NCBI RefSeq assembly: GCF_015207705.1 | Contig: NZ_JADEWI010000006.1 | Location: forward strand, 1-64,000 | Direction of reading: 5' to 3' | From: Nostoc sp. LEGE 06077 | Lineage (GTDB): Bacteria; Cyanobacteriota; Cyanobacteriia; Cyanobacteriales; Nostocaceae | Length of the DNA stretch: 64,000 bases | In this document: in pieces, positions 14,923 to 24,006 of the stretch | Layout: each line of letters begins with the position of its first letter | How positions within the stretch are numbered: the stretch's first letter is position 1 | The notes under the pieces: generated by a model | What the model saw: the letters and a program-made list of their open reading frames with translations, nothing else | Databases searched by the model: none | Told to the model about the DNA's origin: nothing | Position numbers and translations under genes: made by a program

Positions 14923-16443
14923 CTATCCCATGCCTAAAGGCATGAGGTTCCAACTTGCGTAGCAAGTTTCGTTTGCCCTCACTGGCTCCGACTCCTCACG
15001 CGCTATTGGATTACTAGACATCAACTCTGACCCATTATTGATAGGTGACTTTGAACTAGTCGCAGTTCTCGCTGATTGATTTGACCCGCTCCGCCAACCG
15101 TCTAGCAAGGATTGTTCCATCCCTAACCAACCATTTCTAGCTGATGGGATTGACAGAGTTTCTGTTTTTGGATCGACGTACCTACTCAAATAAGCAGAGA
15201 AAATATCTCGTTGCATACGTAATCCACATTCTGAGCAATTATGGACACGTTGAGATAATGATTTTTTCTGCCTATTACCACACAAACAAGTTTGAGACAG
15301 TGCAGTTTTTCGAGTAGAGAACTTTAGAACTGTACCGCCAGCACTTTCAGCCTTGCGTACTAGTTCTGATTGAAAACTTGATGGTGCTTTAAAACCTATT
15401 GACTTACCGTAAATTTGCTGCCAAGCCTTAACATTAACTTTTTCAGTCTTAACTGTTTTACCTAAAGCTAATGTTTGATTTACTAATTGACCGTGCAAAG
15501 ACTTACGGTGTCCTGCTTGTTTGCGGTCAATTTCACGTTTTTTGTTAGCAGTCTTTTTATATCGTTTTGATGTATGCCAGCGTTTTACACCTTTTTTTAC
15601 AGTGCCATTGGGATTAAAATTATCAGGATTGTTGGCGCGTCTTTGTCTGTCCATCTTTCGCTGTAATCTTCTAATTTTCTTTTGCTTAGAAGTTAATTCT
15701 TCAGCGAATGGTTGCCAAATAGTTTGATTATCTCCAACTATTGCAACAGTTGAAACACCTAAATCAATACCAACAATACCATCACCAATAACATTTTTTG
15801 GCTTTTGATAAGCTAATCCTTCACAAACTAACTGAGCGTACCAGTAAGTTTTTTGGTTGATAATACGACGCACTAAGCGAACATATTTAATCCTAGAATT
15901 TAAACCATGTAATAATACAGGGTCATTACTATCAATAATTCCCGAAAGTTTTAACCCTAACCATTCAACACTAGAACCAGTCCAGCGAATACCTTGCTTG
16001 TTAGTTTTACCTTCTAAAGACGCAAACTGTCCTTTTTGTTTAAATCTAGCTTTATTAGCTTTTCCATAAATTAATCTTTCTAAAGTTTTAAACGCTCTGG
16101 TTGCTATTTTTTGAATAGTTTGAGCGTCAAGATTTGATTTAATCCAAACACTAGCTATAGCTATTGCATTGGCAAAATATTGTAAATCATAATCGCTAAA
16201 TCTATAAGCTTCACGCGCTTTTTTAAAAGCTGTATCACGTTCTTTTTTGTTAGTTTTTGGAACTAGTTTAGCTTGATTATATAGTTCAGAATTACGAACT
16301 AATTCTAATCTAGTTAAACCTTCAGACAATACAGCGTTATACAACTGTCTTCCTGCTTCTAATCTGGCAGCAAGTACAGCCATGTCTTTAGAGGTTGTTC
16401 TTAATGGAATTTCAGTTATAAAACTAGGTGTTTTTGCTGTCAA
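14923..16443 (-). CDS. tnpB: TnpB-like RNA-guided nuclease of IS605 type
   Basis: 506 residues, OrfB/TnpB of the IS1341 type. TnpB proteins are RNA-guided DNA endonucleases that help keep the element in place. The RuvC-like residues are present: D227 (GIVGIDLGVSTV), E334 (KTEKVNV) and D413 (QRDIFSAYLSRY). The zinc motif is C386-x-C388...C403-x2-C406; the first pair is one residue shorter than the usual CxxC (TCLCGN). The insertion of about 50 basic residues near 250-310 and the unstructured tail (after 430) are typical of cyanobacterial members. The final LMPLGMG is encoded by the element's terminal hairpin. The active site looks intact. Confidence 0.9.
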   Translation of the reverse strand: MTAKTPSFITEIPLRTTSKDMAVLAARLEAGRQLYNAVLSEGLTRLELVRNSELYNQAKLVPKTNKKERDTAFKKAREAYRFSDYDLQYFANAIAIASVWIKSNLDAQTIQKIATRAFKTLERLIYGKANKARFKQKGQFASLEGKTNKQGIRWTGSSVEWLGLKLSGIIDSNDPVLLHGLNSRIKYVRLVRRIINQKTYWYAQLVCEGLAYQKPKNVIGDGIVGIDLGVSTVAIVGDNQTIWQPFAEELTSKQKKIRRLQRKMDRQRRANNPDNFNPNGTVKKGVKRWHTSKRYKKTANKKREIDRKQAGHRKSLHGQLVNQTLALGKTVKTEKVNVKAWQQIYGKSIGFKAPSSFQSELVRKAESAGGTVLKFSTRKTALSQTCLCGNRQKKSLSQRVHNCSECGLRMQRDIFSAYLSRYVDPKTETLSIPSARNGWLGMEQSLLDGWRSGSNQSARTATSSKSPINNGSELMSSNPIAREESEPVRANETCYASWNLMPLGMG

Positions 16444-16474
16444 AATTTATCACCTTCCAATACTTATTTATTAG

Positions 16475-16804
16475 TTCTCTGTATTTTATCATTATAGATG
16501 CAATGTTGTTTATTCGTGCAAATACCACGTTATTTCTTGTCAAAAATACAGGCAAAAGGTACTGGTTACTGCTATTACTTCGAGACTTAAAGAATTAATA
16601 GCACAAATAGCACTTGATATTAATGTAGAAATTCTAGAAATGGAGATAATGCCAGACCATGTGCATTTATTGATTGAGGTAGACCCACAGTTTGGAGTGC
16701 ATCGAGCGGTTAAGAGATTTAAAGGTGCTAGCTCAAGATATGTAAGATTGGAATTTCCAGAATTAAAAAGCCGATTACCTTCTTTGTGGACTAACTCATA
16801 CTTT
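16475..16804 (+). pseudogene. tnpA: Truncated TnpA (Y1 HUH transposase)
   Basis: The frame reads YHVISCQKYRQKVL, then LKELIAQIALDINVEILEME, then MPDHVHLLIEVDPQFG with the HUH metal-binding motif, then FKGASSRY and LPSLWTNSYF. It breaks off where normal TnpA goes on to the helix with the catalytic tyrosine. No good start codon is seen near 16493. The downstream codons to 16894 belong to the split host gene in antisense. The protein would be inactive. Confidence 0.85.
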
Positions 16805-16982
16805 CGCCAACGGTTAGAGACTTTAGCAGCAAGAGAGCTAATATCACTTGCTGCAATTTCTTCTGCTTCAGTTTCAAAAGCATCATCAAAGTGAATCTTG
16901 GCGTGATACTTCATACCATCGAAGTGGATATTGAAGCTAGGATTGAGTTGAAAGTTGAAAGTCTTGAATCATATTTTTATCC

Positions 16983-17867
16983 TTACTGGGGAAGATATAA
17001 ACACTTATTTTTTTCTGCTAGCCTATTTGTGTGATAGTTATCAAGAATCATTTTCTTAAATTCTTCTCTTGTTGCTTGCAAGTCGCGGAATATTTTGTCA
17101 GTAGGATAGAAGAATACCGACTGTTGGCGGCTGTAAAACCAGACCAGTTGATTGATACTATAGGTATCATTGCTATCAAGCAGGACGTAACTAATTTGTT
17201 GGTAAAAATTTTCTAGAGAGAAGGGACGCTTTTTAGCAGTTGTTCGTACATCGATGAGAGTATTTCCAGCAATTATCTGGCAATCAGCACCTCCAAGATA
17301 TTCACTTAAAGGGTATGAAGCATTGCAGGTGATATTTCCACTTACTTGATTAGCTACAGTTTGCCAAGTACGGGGTAAAATACCGATAATTTGAGATGTA
17401 TCTTGGATAGTAGGAAGCCATTTTTTGAAATATTCTGATTCAAGTTGAAGGCTTTTTTCTCCTTGGAGAAAAGGTTGAATAATTTCATGAATGTTACGGC
17501 TGCGTGCATAATTTTCTAACGCACCCAGTAGCATACACTTTAGAGCTTCTTCTTCAAGGGAAGTTGAATTTGTAATGCAGTAATCAAAAGCATATTCTAT
17601 TTTGAGAGCTTTGGCTCCAACCTGAGCAAGACAATTAGTAAACCATCTTTTATCTTCATAGATGTTTCCTAGATACTTAGCAAGTGCTTTGGCGATCGCA
17701 TTTCCTACTAATGGAAAATCTACACCATCAACTGGTCTGATAATTTCTTGTTTTTCTAATAGTTGATTATGGCTAGTAATCATTCTAATAACTGTTTGGT
17801 TTAGTCTAGAGTCAAACCATGCCCTTATAGGTGAATTTCTATTTTTTAATTCAGATGTTAAGCTCAC
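16983..17867 (-). CDS. Hypothetical protein with PD-(D/E)XK-like core
   Basis: 294 residues, soluble. The first 200 residues are helical without a known motif. From about 195 it has LSEYLGGADCQIIAGNTLIDVRTTAKKRP followed by FYQQISYVLLDSND and INQLVWFYSRQQSV; in one piece this follows the D...(D/E)-x-(K/T) hairpin and helix of restriction-like nucleases and the wording of actinobacterial and cyanobacterial hypothetical proteins (GGADADLI...LIDIKTT...LLGYVLLD). The lysine of the motif is replaced by arginine here (IDVR), so catalytic activity is uncertain. It could be a stand-alone defence or repair nuclease. The gene is monocistronic. Confidence 0.5.
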   Translation of the reverse strand: MSLTSELKNRNSPIRAWFDSRLNQTVIRMITSHNQLLEKQEIIRPVDGVDFPLVGNAIAKALAKYLGNIYEDKRWFTNCLAQVGAKALKIEYAFDYCITNSTSLEEEALKCMLLGALENYARSRNIHEIIQPFLQGEKSLQLESEYFKKWLPTIQDTSQIIGILPRTWQTVANQVSGNITCNASYPLSEYLGGADCQIIAGNTLIDVRTTAKKRPFSLENFYQQISYVLLDSNDTYSINQLVWFYSRQQSVFFYPTDKIFRDLQATREEFKKMILDNYHTNRLAEKNKCLYLPQ

Positions 17868-18083
17868 TTTTTGATTTTTCGCTTGAAATACTACATTGAG
17901 TATCTGCGTGAGCTTTGCGTAGTAATTTCCCCTTATATTGTGTTATTTAAAACAATAAACTAATCATTAAAATAAATGAAAAGCTTGTTGAGTTGAAATT
18001 TACAACTGATGTAAATTTGCGTAACTTCTAAACCCAAGTTTTTATATTGCCAATGCAACTTTGCAAACTTGGTGACGGGTAAT

Positions 18084-20573
18084 TTATAGTTCAACTTCTC
18101 TTGACTTGGTTTTAGGTGCAGCAGCGACAGTTTGCTTTTGAGGGGAGGGTATGTGTTCAGTAGGGGTATATTGCTGCCGAATTTCTTCTCCTCGCCATAC
18201 TTGTAAGTCATTCATAATATCTTTAAGCGGAACAAAATCGACGACTGTTTCTCCTTGCTTTTGTGCCTCAGTTGCCTTATGGGTCATAATCTTGAAGTAC
18301 ATCTCTCGCTGGTCGGCAATTGGTAACTTGCCGTTGTTCTCATTTATCCGTTGAAGAATTTCTTCATTGCCTTGATTCATTGCCCCTCCCCAGCCAGGGC
18401 CACCATGCTTGACCATATTTGCCCATTCCTTGGCGATGTAAGGGTGAACTGTGACAGGCAAATCGCCAACTGCTTGTATTACTCGTTTTTTGGGTGCAGA
18501 TGTGGTGCTGGGAGTAGATTGTTCGTCACCAAAGATGTGTTCCAGGTTGAGTTTGCCGGCGTTTTGGGCAATAAACTGAATTTGGTTGATGTCGTACTCA
18601 GAGATGTTCATCTTGCTAACTTCTTTGGTAATGCCAGCTTCGGTTTTAGTTAGATCAAACCGGACAAGTTCCTGAGTACCTTTTTCTTCGGTAGTTTTAA
18701 ATAATTGCAAGCTGGCTCGATTTTTTTCGGGGTTGCGCGATCGCTTGATGGTAAATTCACCTACTGTAAGTTCCTCCTTATCAGCCTGGATGAGGACATT
18801 ATTCAGGGTGTGTAACATCTCATTTTGTTTAAATACTTCCAGCGTTTTAATCGTGCCGGCAGGTGCAAGACTTCCCAAGCTGTTTGCTACATCACGGATA
18901 TCTGCATTGTTGAGGTCAGGTAGCTTGCCATTGTCGCCTAAGTATTCTGCCACAATCAGAAACTCCTGACGTTCAACAGGTAACATCTCTGTCGGCTTTT
19001 TCGTGATTTTGGGTTCCTCTTTTTTGTTGAGTTTAAAATCCATCAAAGAGTTCTCCCACCCAAATAGTTCATCACTGCGGCGGTGAATGCTAACAGTGTC
19101 TCCCTGTTGGCGAATCACAAATGTATCGCTACGGTAAATACGTGAACCATCTTGTTCAAGAGTGCCGTATTTTTTTAGCATTGCGATCGCAGTTTCAGCA
19201 ATGTCTTTATTTTCCCCGTTGTAACGTTCTTCCCGCGCTTGTTTATTATTTATTTGATAAATAGGTACTTCAACCTGACGCGCCCACTGTTGTGCTGCTG
19301 GCTCTACATCTTGATACGTAAACTTAGGTGCATATTTTTTTCGATTATTAGTCGTTTGCTCCTCTGGCTCTTGTGCAAAAAACTGATTGGGATTTACATT
19401 TTCATTTACCTCCTCTCCAGCTTGATTTTGAAATTGAGGGTTACTAGTAACTATCGGTTGAATTTGAATAGTTTCTTCGGACTGTGCGATTTCTTCTTGA
19501 AGATTATTGACCACATCATCTCCAAACCTGTCATCTACCTCTATTTCAACAGATAAGTTAATTTCTTGATTTATAGACGAACTGTTTTCGCTGTTTTCAT
19601 CTTGTGGTAACTGTTGTGAAGTATTTGATTCGACTGCTTGAATCTTAGTTTCAGATTGTTCGTTGAGTGTCTGCTCTACTGATTCAGGATAGTTTTTGAC
19701 TACAGGAGACTGATAATAATTAACATCTGGTGGGGAGTCAAAGTCGGGTGGATTACTAATGTCGATATCATTTATAAAACCTACCGCAGCTTCCTCTGCT
19801 TCGTAATCCAAGTTAACTGGTGTAGTTACAATTTCAGAATTTAATGGTTGATTATCTTCGTTCAATATTACTGATAAATTATCTAAGGATGCAGTTACTT
19901 TTGTTACATCTGGGTTGCCGTTATCAAATAATAAGTCTTTTGTATCTTTATGATTGTTAATAATGTCAGCAGATGGAGGTAGTAACTTAACTAGTGGTTC
20001 ACTTGCTACATCTATTATTTCATCTGGAGTAAGTATTCCAGTGACGAGATTAGTTGTACATTTACCTTCGCTATTTTGTTCGTAGATAACGATTTGTTTT
20101 GCTGAACCATCTGACTCTAGATAAGCTGTAATTTTTAGAGTATTATCACTTGTTTGCTGATAATCACTATTGAAATTGGGTACATCTTCTACTAATCTTG
20201 CAGCAATTGTTTGTGCTTGATAGTCAGTAAAAGGTTCAGTTTCTATTGTGTATTGACCTTCTACTAATAAATCGGGCATTAACACAATATTAGTTTCTTG
20301 ATTGCTTTTTATACTTTGACTGGTTAAATCTACCTTTTCCCATTTATACGCACCAGGGGTAGATTCATCAGGTACAAGATTGTAGATATCTTTGCCAACT
20401 TTAACTGCAATTTTACTTGCTTCTTGAGCTTCTTTGAGTTTTTCGAGAATTACTTTAGTTATCTTAGTAAGTACATTGATGAGGCTTTTACTTAATTCTC
20501 GACTTGTTTGAATTGCAGTATCGGCTGTACCTAAATATGATTCATTAATTTGAGTGTGTCTGGTGTCAAACAT
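18084..20573 (-). CDS. 829-aa unknown protein at end of conjugation operon
   Basis: Soluble acidic protein with no family I can name. The first 70 residues are a helical segment (LTKITKVILEKLKEAQEASK), residues about 75-200 form a beta-rich domain, about 200-400 is low-complexity and rich in N, Q, S, E, and 400-829 carries repeated small beta units (DTFVIRQQGDTVSIHRR near 480 and EFTIKRSRNPEKNRASLQLF near 620). It follows the coupling-protein gene by 86 bp on the same strand, a usual place for relaxase or mobilisation genes, but no HUH motif or MobF/MobP-type tyrosine pattern is seen. A DNA-processing or accessory transfer role is therefore only suggested by position. Confidence 0.55.
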   Translation of the reverse strand: MFDTRHTQINESYLGTADTAIQTSRELSKSLINVLTKITKVILEKLKEAQEASKIAVKVGKDIYNLVPDESTPGAYKWEKVDLTSQSIKSNQETNIVLMPDLLVEGQYTIETEPFTDYQAQTIAARLVEDVPNFNSDYQQTSDNTLKITAYLESDGSAKQIVIYEQNSEGKCTTNLVTGILTPDEIIDVASEPLVKLLPPSADIINNHKDTKDLLFDNGNPDVTKVTASLDNLSVILNEDNQPLNSEIVTTPVNLDYEAEEAAVGFINDIDISNPPDFDSPPDVNYYQSPVVKNYPESVEQTLNEQSETKIQAVESNTSQQLPQDENSENSSSINQEINLSVEIEVDDRFGDDVVNNLQEEIAQSEETIQIQPIVTSNPQFQNQAGEEVNENVNPNQFFAQEPEEQTTNNRKKYAPKFTYQDVEPAAQQWARQVEVPIYQINNKQAREERYNGENKDIAETAIAMLKKYGTLEQDGSRIYRSDTFVIRQQGDTVSIHRRSDELFGWENSLMDFKLNKKEEPKITKKPTEMLPVERQEFLIVAEYLGDNGKLPDLNNADIRDVANSLGSLAPAGTIKTLEVFKQNEMLHTLNNVLIQADKEELTVGEFTIKRSRNPEKNRASLQLFKTTEEKGTQELVRFDLTKTEAGITKEVSKMNISEYDINQIQFIAQNAGKLNLEHIFGDEQSTPSTTSAPKKRVIQAVGDLPVTVHPYIAKEWANMVKHGGPGWGGAMNQGNEEILQRINENNGKLPIADQREMYFKIMTHKATEAQKQGETVVDFVPLKDIMNDLQVWRGEEIRQQYTPTEHIPSPQKQTVAAAPKTKSREVEL

Positions 20574-20659
20574 ATATTAAATGTGGTGAAAATAATCTAT
20601 AAATTCAAACAGCCTGACTATGCTTTATAAAAACCAGTTGGTCATTAAACTTAAAGTTT

Positions 20660-22486
20660 TCAGAAAAAGCTCTTGTACGCATCAACAGGTAAAGGTGCAT
20701 TGCCCGCTTGTACGGGTGCTTGTGGGATAGGGAACTTCCGATCTACTTCCTTGACTCGTAAATCTAAATCTTCCTGTGTGGGTTTTTTCTGGGTACTTTT
20801 CCTAGCAAGCTCTTTGATGAGTTTATCCCAGTTAGCGTCATTTTCTTGTTCTAATCCAATGATATGTTTGGGGATTTTGATATTTTTTAATAGTGGTACT
20901 GAACCCTCATTTTTATTACTATAAGCCGGGTTGATAAATAGACATTTCCCAGGTGGTAATTTGAGGAATTGGGCTGGCTCGAATAGCTTACGAGTCCGTT
21001 CTTGTTCGCTGATAGATGTGCTGGATTTACCCCCTCCCGTTGAGCGAGATTTTTGTTTATATTTAATTTCCTCTTCACCTAAATATGCAGAAAATAATCG
21101 TGCTGATTCTTCTTCACCAGGATTAAAAACAAATTTTGTACCGCACGCACCAAGGATAGCTTTAGAGATTTCTTTACCATAAATCTTTTCAAGCTGACCC
21201 ATATTTTGCCAACCCAGGATACCGCAGAATCCTTCGGAACGAGATTCGTTAAGCCATCTAAATAAATCTGGAAGGAAGATACTTGGCAACTCGTCAAGAC
21301 ACACTACTAATGGGCCGTCTTCCTTACGTTTTTTGGCAATACTGCGGGAAACTACCATGTGAAGAATACTAGTCATCAGGGGGCTGACAGCATCGCGGCG
21401 TTCGCGGTCTAACCCGAAGATAATCATCTGTTTGCGTTTTACCTCCAGGGGCAAGGTTGTTTTACCAACAAAGCATCCCAATGTACCCCTTGCCATGAAC
21501 CGGGTGAACATCAATGAAGCACTACCAGCGATACCCGCTACAGTTTTCTCTGAGCCAGCCGAGCTAAATAATTGACCAAAAGCTATTCTAATCCAAGGGT
21601 TTAGTTCGGCTGCCATCAAGCGTTCGACCATCTTCTCGCTAGAAAGTATTGCCGCAGCCGTCATAATATCAGCGCGGTCGCCAAACTCTTTGGTTAGCAT
21701 TAAAATAGCCTGCGTCAACTGGTCGCCGGCGGGGCCAAAGAAGGCATCCTCAGATGCATTACCTAACAGGCGGAAGTTTTTGTTAATTACCGTAGCTAAC
21801 TGCCGTGCAGTTTCAGCATCGCTACTGTCGCGTAAAAAATCGATTGGGTTACATACCTCTGATTCGGGAAATCCCGGTGCAAAGATATGTACGTCATACC
21901 CCTTGGATTTGGCATAACTGGCAATTTTGGCTTGACTGGCATACTTAAAATCGTATAATACTATACCAAAACCTTGGTCAATTGCTGAGTAAATCATCGG
22001 GTTGATAGCCGAGAATGATTTACCGCTACCAGGTGCGCCAATTACAGCAGTTCCGCGTTGGACATCGGGTACATAAACTGGAACTCCCCCACTTCCTTGG
22101 GGTAATTTTTGACCCTTGTATCTATGTACTCCAATATATAAACTGGCACTATCACATTTAGGAGCGACGATTTGCTTGAGGGCTTTTTTCTTAGCTTGAG
22201 CGGTTTCCTTTGCTCCACCCCAATAGCTAGTAGCAAGCTTGCCTTTTTTACCATTACTAAAAAGCTGTAAAAGCAACAATAAGCCAATTCCCCCGGCCAG
22301 TGCCAAACCTTGAGGTGACATGAGCTTATCTGTATACTTACTAAAGTCAGTATTGCTATTTTTATGAGCAGCTTTTACTTCTCTAACTGTCTTAGTTTTA
22401 GCAGTTGCAAACAGATAATTATTCATATTAATCTGTGTTAATTGCATGAGGAAATCGAAGAAATATGCGGTGAAGTGAAGTTGCAT
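20660..22486 (-). CDS. VirD4/TraD-like type IV coupling protein
   Basis: ATPase that brings the DNA-relaxase complex to the secretion channel, 608 residues if the first ATG is used; ATGs at 22447 and 22426 (MNNYLFATAK) are possible and give 595 or 588. One membrane helix (about 58-76) is followed by the RecA-like domain with Walker A GAPGSGKS at 150-157 and FGIVLYDFKYA, and Walker B PLVVCLDELPS near 345, then GILGWQNMGQLEKIYG. The missing second membrane helix is usual for some families. It lies downstream of the VirB-like genes and upstream of the 829-aa unknown gene. Confidence 0.85.
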   Translation of the reverse strand: MQLHFTAYFFDFLMQLTQINMNNYLFATAKTKTVREVKAAHKNSNTDFSKYTDKLMSPQGLALAGGIGLLLLLQLFSNGKKGKLATSYWGGAKETAQAKKKALKQIVAPKCDSASLYIGVHRYKGQKLPQGSGGVPVYVPDVQRGTAVIGAPGSGKSFSAINPMIYSAIDQGFGIVLYDFKYASQAKIASYAKSKGYDVHIFAPGFPESEVCNPIDFLRDSSDAETARQLATVINKNFRLLGNASEDAFFGPAGDQLTQAILMLTKEFGDRADIMTAAAILSSEKMVERLMAAELNPWIRIAFGQLFSSAGSEKTVAGIAGSASLMFTRFMARGTLGCFVGKTTLPLEVKRKQMIIFGLDRERRDAVSPLMTSILHMVVSRSIAKKRKEDGPLVVCLDELPSIFLPDLFRWLNESRSEGFCGILGWQNMGQLEKIYGKEISKAILGACGTKFVFNPGEEESARLFSAYLGEEEIKYKQKSRSTGGGKSSTSISEQERTRKLFEPAQFLKLPPGKCLFINPAYSNKNEGSVPLLKNIKIPKHIIGLEQENDANWDKLIKELARKSTQKKPTQEDLDLRVKEVDRKFPIPQAPVQAGNAPLPVDAYKSFF

Positions 22487-22569
22487 ATTTCTTCATTGGT
22501 TGTCTAGTGTGTCCTCTTCAAGTCAAAAATTAGAGAGGATAAATTCTTCTATGATTGCCTTTTTACTTG

Positions 22570-24006
22570 TTAATTTTTAGGTACGGTGAGGGGCGTACCA
22601 AGGATAATTGGGTCTATCTCGCGGTAGGTGAAGAAGGGAACTGGGCCAATGAAGTAGGGCGAGCAACCCAAGTCAACCCATCCCCGCTTGCAGATACGGA
22701 AGAACATTGCGGTGGTGATACTGCCGTCCGCTTCGTTAATGTCCCAGATGACTTGTTTAAATGATTTCCCAAAGGGGTGACGACCTGTGGGTTCTTTGCC
22801 ACCGTTGAGGCTGCCCAAGATGCCAAATCCGCCTTTAACTTTTTGGTCTTTACCGGACATCCATTGTGCGCCAGTTACAATATCGCTACCCGAAACTTCA
22901 ATGTGACCGCACGTTTTCTCGCACGGGACATTAAACCCAGCTTGATAGCTACCAGATATAGACTTCCAGCGTCCGCTTTCAAGGGAACCGAGGGGTAAGT
23001 CTACTTTGCCGATAAAGCTAACATCAGGGATGGGAACACTGGGGAACTGATCGAACGGTACATCAGCTAATCCCGGAACCTTACCAATTGTTGTGTTTTG
23101 CCAGTTAGTGAAGTCCTTTAGCTGTGCATTCTGAATACCAGGGATGCTGGTGAGTTTATATTTATCAAGTTTGACATACTCACCAAGTTCCACTTCTCCC
23201 AGTTGGGGATAATTGTCCAGCACCTCACCAACAGTTTGGTAGCTTGCAGTGCTGCCTGTAACTTTGGTCACTAGTTCTTGAATTGGTGGGATGGCTCCGA
23301 CTTCTGAATCTTCTAAATTAGGAATTGCTTCGGCGAGGTCTTCGAGTGTTTGCCAATCGAGTGTTTCAAAATCTGACAGTTTGAGATTTTCGAGTTGAAT
23401 GCCCGTGATGCCAGCGATATCTTCAAGCGTGAAATCTTCAATATTGAACTCGGTTGCTTCAAAATCACCCAGTTCCATGACTTCAGCAAGGCTTTGTCCA
23501 GCACTCCAGGTGCGTGTCTCCTTCATACCAGGGTTTTTGATATTAGGAAATTCAACACTGCCAGCACCGCCAAATTTCATATTTCTAAACGTGATACTGC
23601 TCCAATCGGGAGTAGGTGCGCCATTGACATATTTAGTTGCAACGGGCTGTGGCTGTTTGGCTTGTTTTGTCTTATTTATCGAAGTGTTCAAATTTGAATA
23701 CTTCGATGGAACTGTTTGAGCTACCGCTTTATTGCCGAATAAGAGACTGCCGATATTATAGCTACCTCCATATCGGATTAATCCGTGTAGGGCAAGCCCA
23801 GCAATAAGTCCTGCAACCATCAGGTAGCGTAATTTATTAAATTTTTCTATCCGATACTCAAGCCCTCGGTTGGTTTTGTTGTGAGTAGTTTCCTGGCTTG
23901 CAGCTCTCACTGGTACGATGGCTACGCCCGCCAAAGGCATCGCAGTTACCTCTGCTGTAGTATCTAAAATTTGGTTGTTAGAGGTGAGATTTTCGGTATA
24001 CATCAC
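22570..24006 (-). CDS. Conjugation-operon membrane protein, unknown family
   Basis: 478 residues. A cytoplasmic N-terminus of about 55 residues, one membrane helix (about 60-80, LMVAGLIAGLALHGLI), then a long periplasmic part. Residues about 165-330 contain repeated short units with FEAT, FNIEDFTLEDIAGI and LSDFETL patterns, like a beta-helix or leucine-rich arrangement. The C-terminal domain (about 345-478) has four cysteines (NVPCEKTCGHIEV, FRICKRGWVDLGC). It overlaps the VirB9-like gene by 4 bp (ATGA), so it belongs to the T4SS operon, perhaps as an outer-membrane-associated or tip component. Function not recognised. Confidence 0.6.
   Translation of the reverse strand: MMYTENLTSNNQILDTTAEVTAMPLAGVAIVPVRAASQETTHNKTNRGLEYRIEKFNKLRYLMVAGLIAGLALHGLIRYGGSYNIGSLLFGNKAVAQTVPSKYSNLNTSINKTKQAKQPQPVATKYVNGAPTPDWSSITFRNMKFGGAGSVEFPNIKNPGMKETRTWSAGQSLAEVMELGDFEATEFNIEDFTLEDIAGITGIQLENLKLSDFETLDWQTLEDLAEAIPNLEDSEVGAIPPIQELVTKVTGSTASYQTVGEVLDNYPQLGEVELGEYVKLDKYKLTSIPGIQNAQLKDFTNWQNTTIGKVPGLADVPFDQFPSVPIPDVSFIGKVDLPLGSLESGRWKSISGSYQAGFNVPCEKTCGHIEVSGSDIVTGAQWMSGKDQKVKGGFGILGSLNGGKEPTGRHPFGKSFKQVIWDINEADGSITTAMFFRICKRGWVDLGCSPYFIGPVPFFTYREIDPIILGTPLTVPKN

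Larger units (their letters stand above)
14918..16806 (-). mobile_element. IS200/IS605-family element, left end truncated
   Basis: It contains divergent tnpA (plus strand, truncated) and tnpB (minus strand). At the right end a subterminal hairpin CATGCC-TAAA-GGCATG (14929-14944) lies within the last codons of tnpB, as is usual for this family, and would also sit in the guide (omega) RNA region. A second small hairpin, CTTGCGTAGCAAG, is next to it. The left end with the last third of tnpA is missing at about 16805, so the element should no longer move by itself. Confidence 0.8.
14801..16914 (-). pseudogene. 76-codon gene split by an IS605-type insertion
   Basis: The 5' half (16914 down to 16801) encodes MKYHAKIHFDDAFETEAEEI and 18 more residues ending SNRWRK. 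The 3' half (14917 down to 14801) encodes YGKNRPQPQS...KQLVLDI and a stop. The tyrosine codon TAT is present at both junctions (16798-16800 and 14915-14917), so removing the intervening DNA restores one continuous frame of 76 codons. The product is unknown; it is small, acidic at the N-terminus and helical at the C-terminus. The present 5' half reads on into antisense transposase DNA to a stop at 16540. Confidence 0.7.

Noticed and set aside
17960-18211. 83-codon minus-strand frame
   Set aside because: It overlaps the 3' end of the 829-aa gene in another frame and has no coding pattern or ribosome site.
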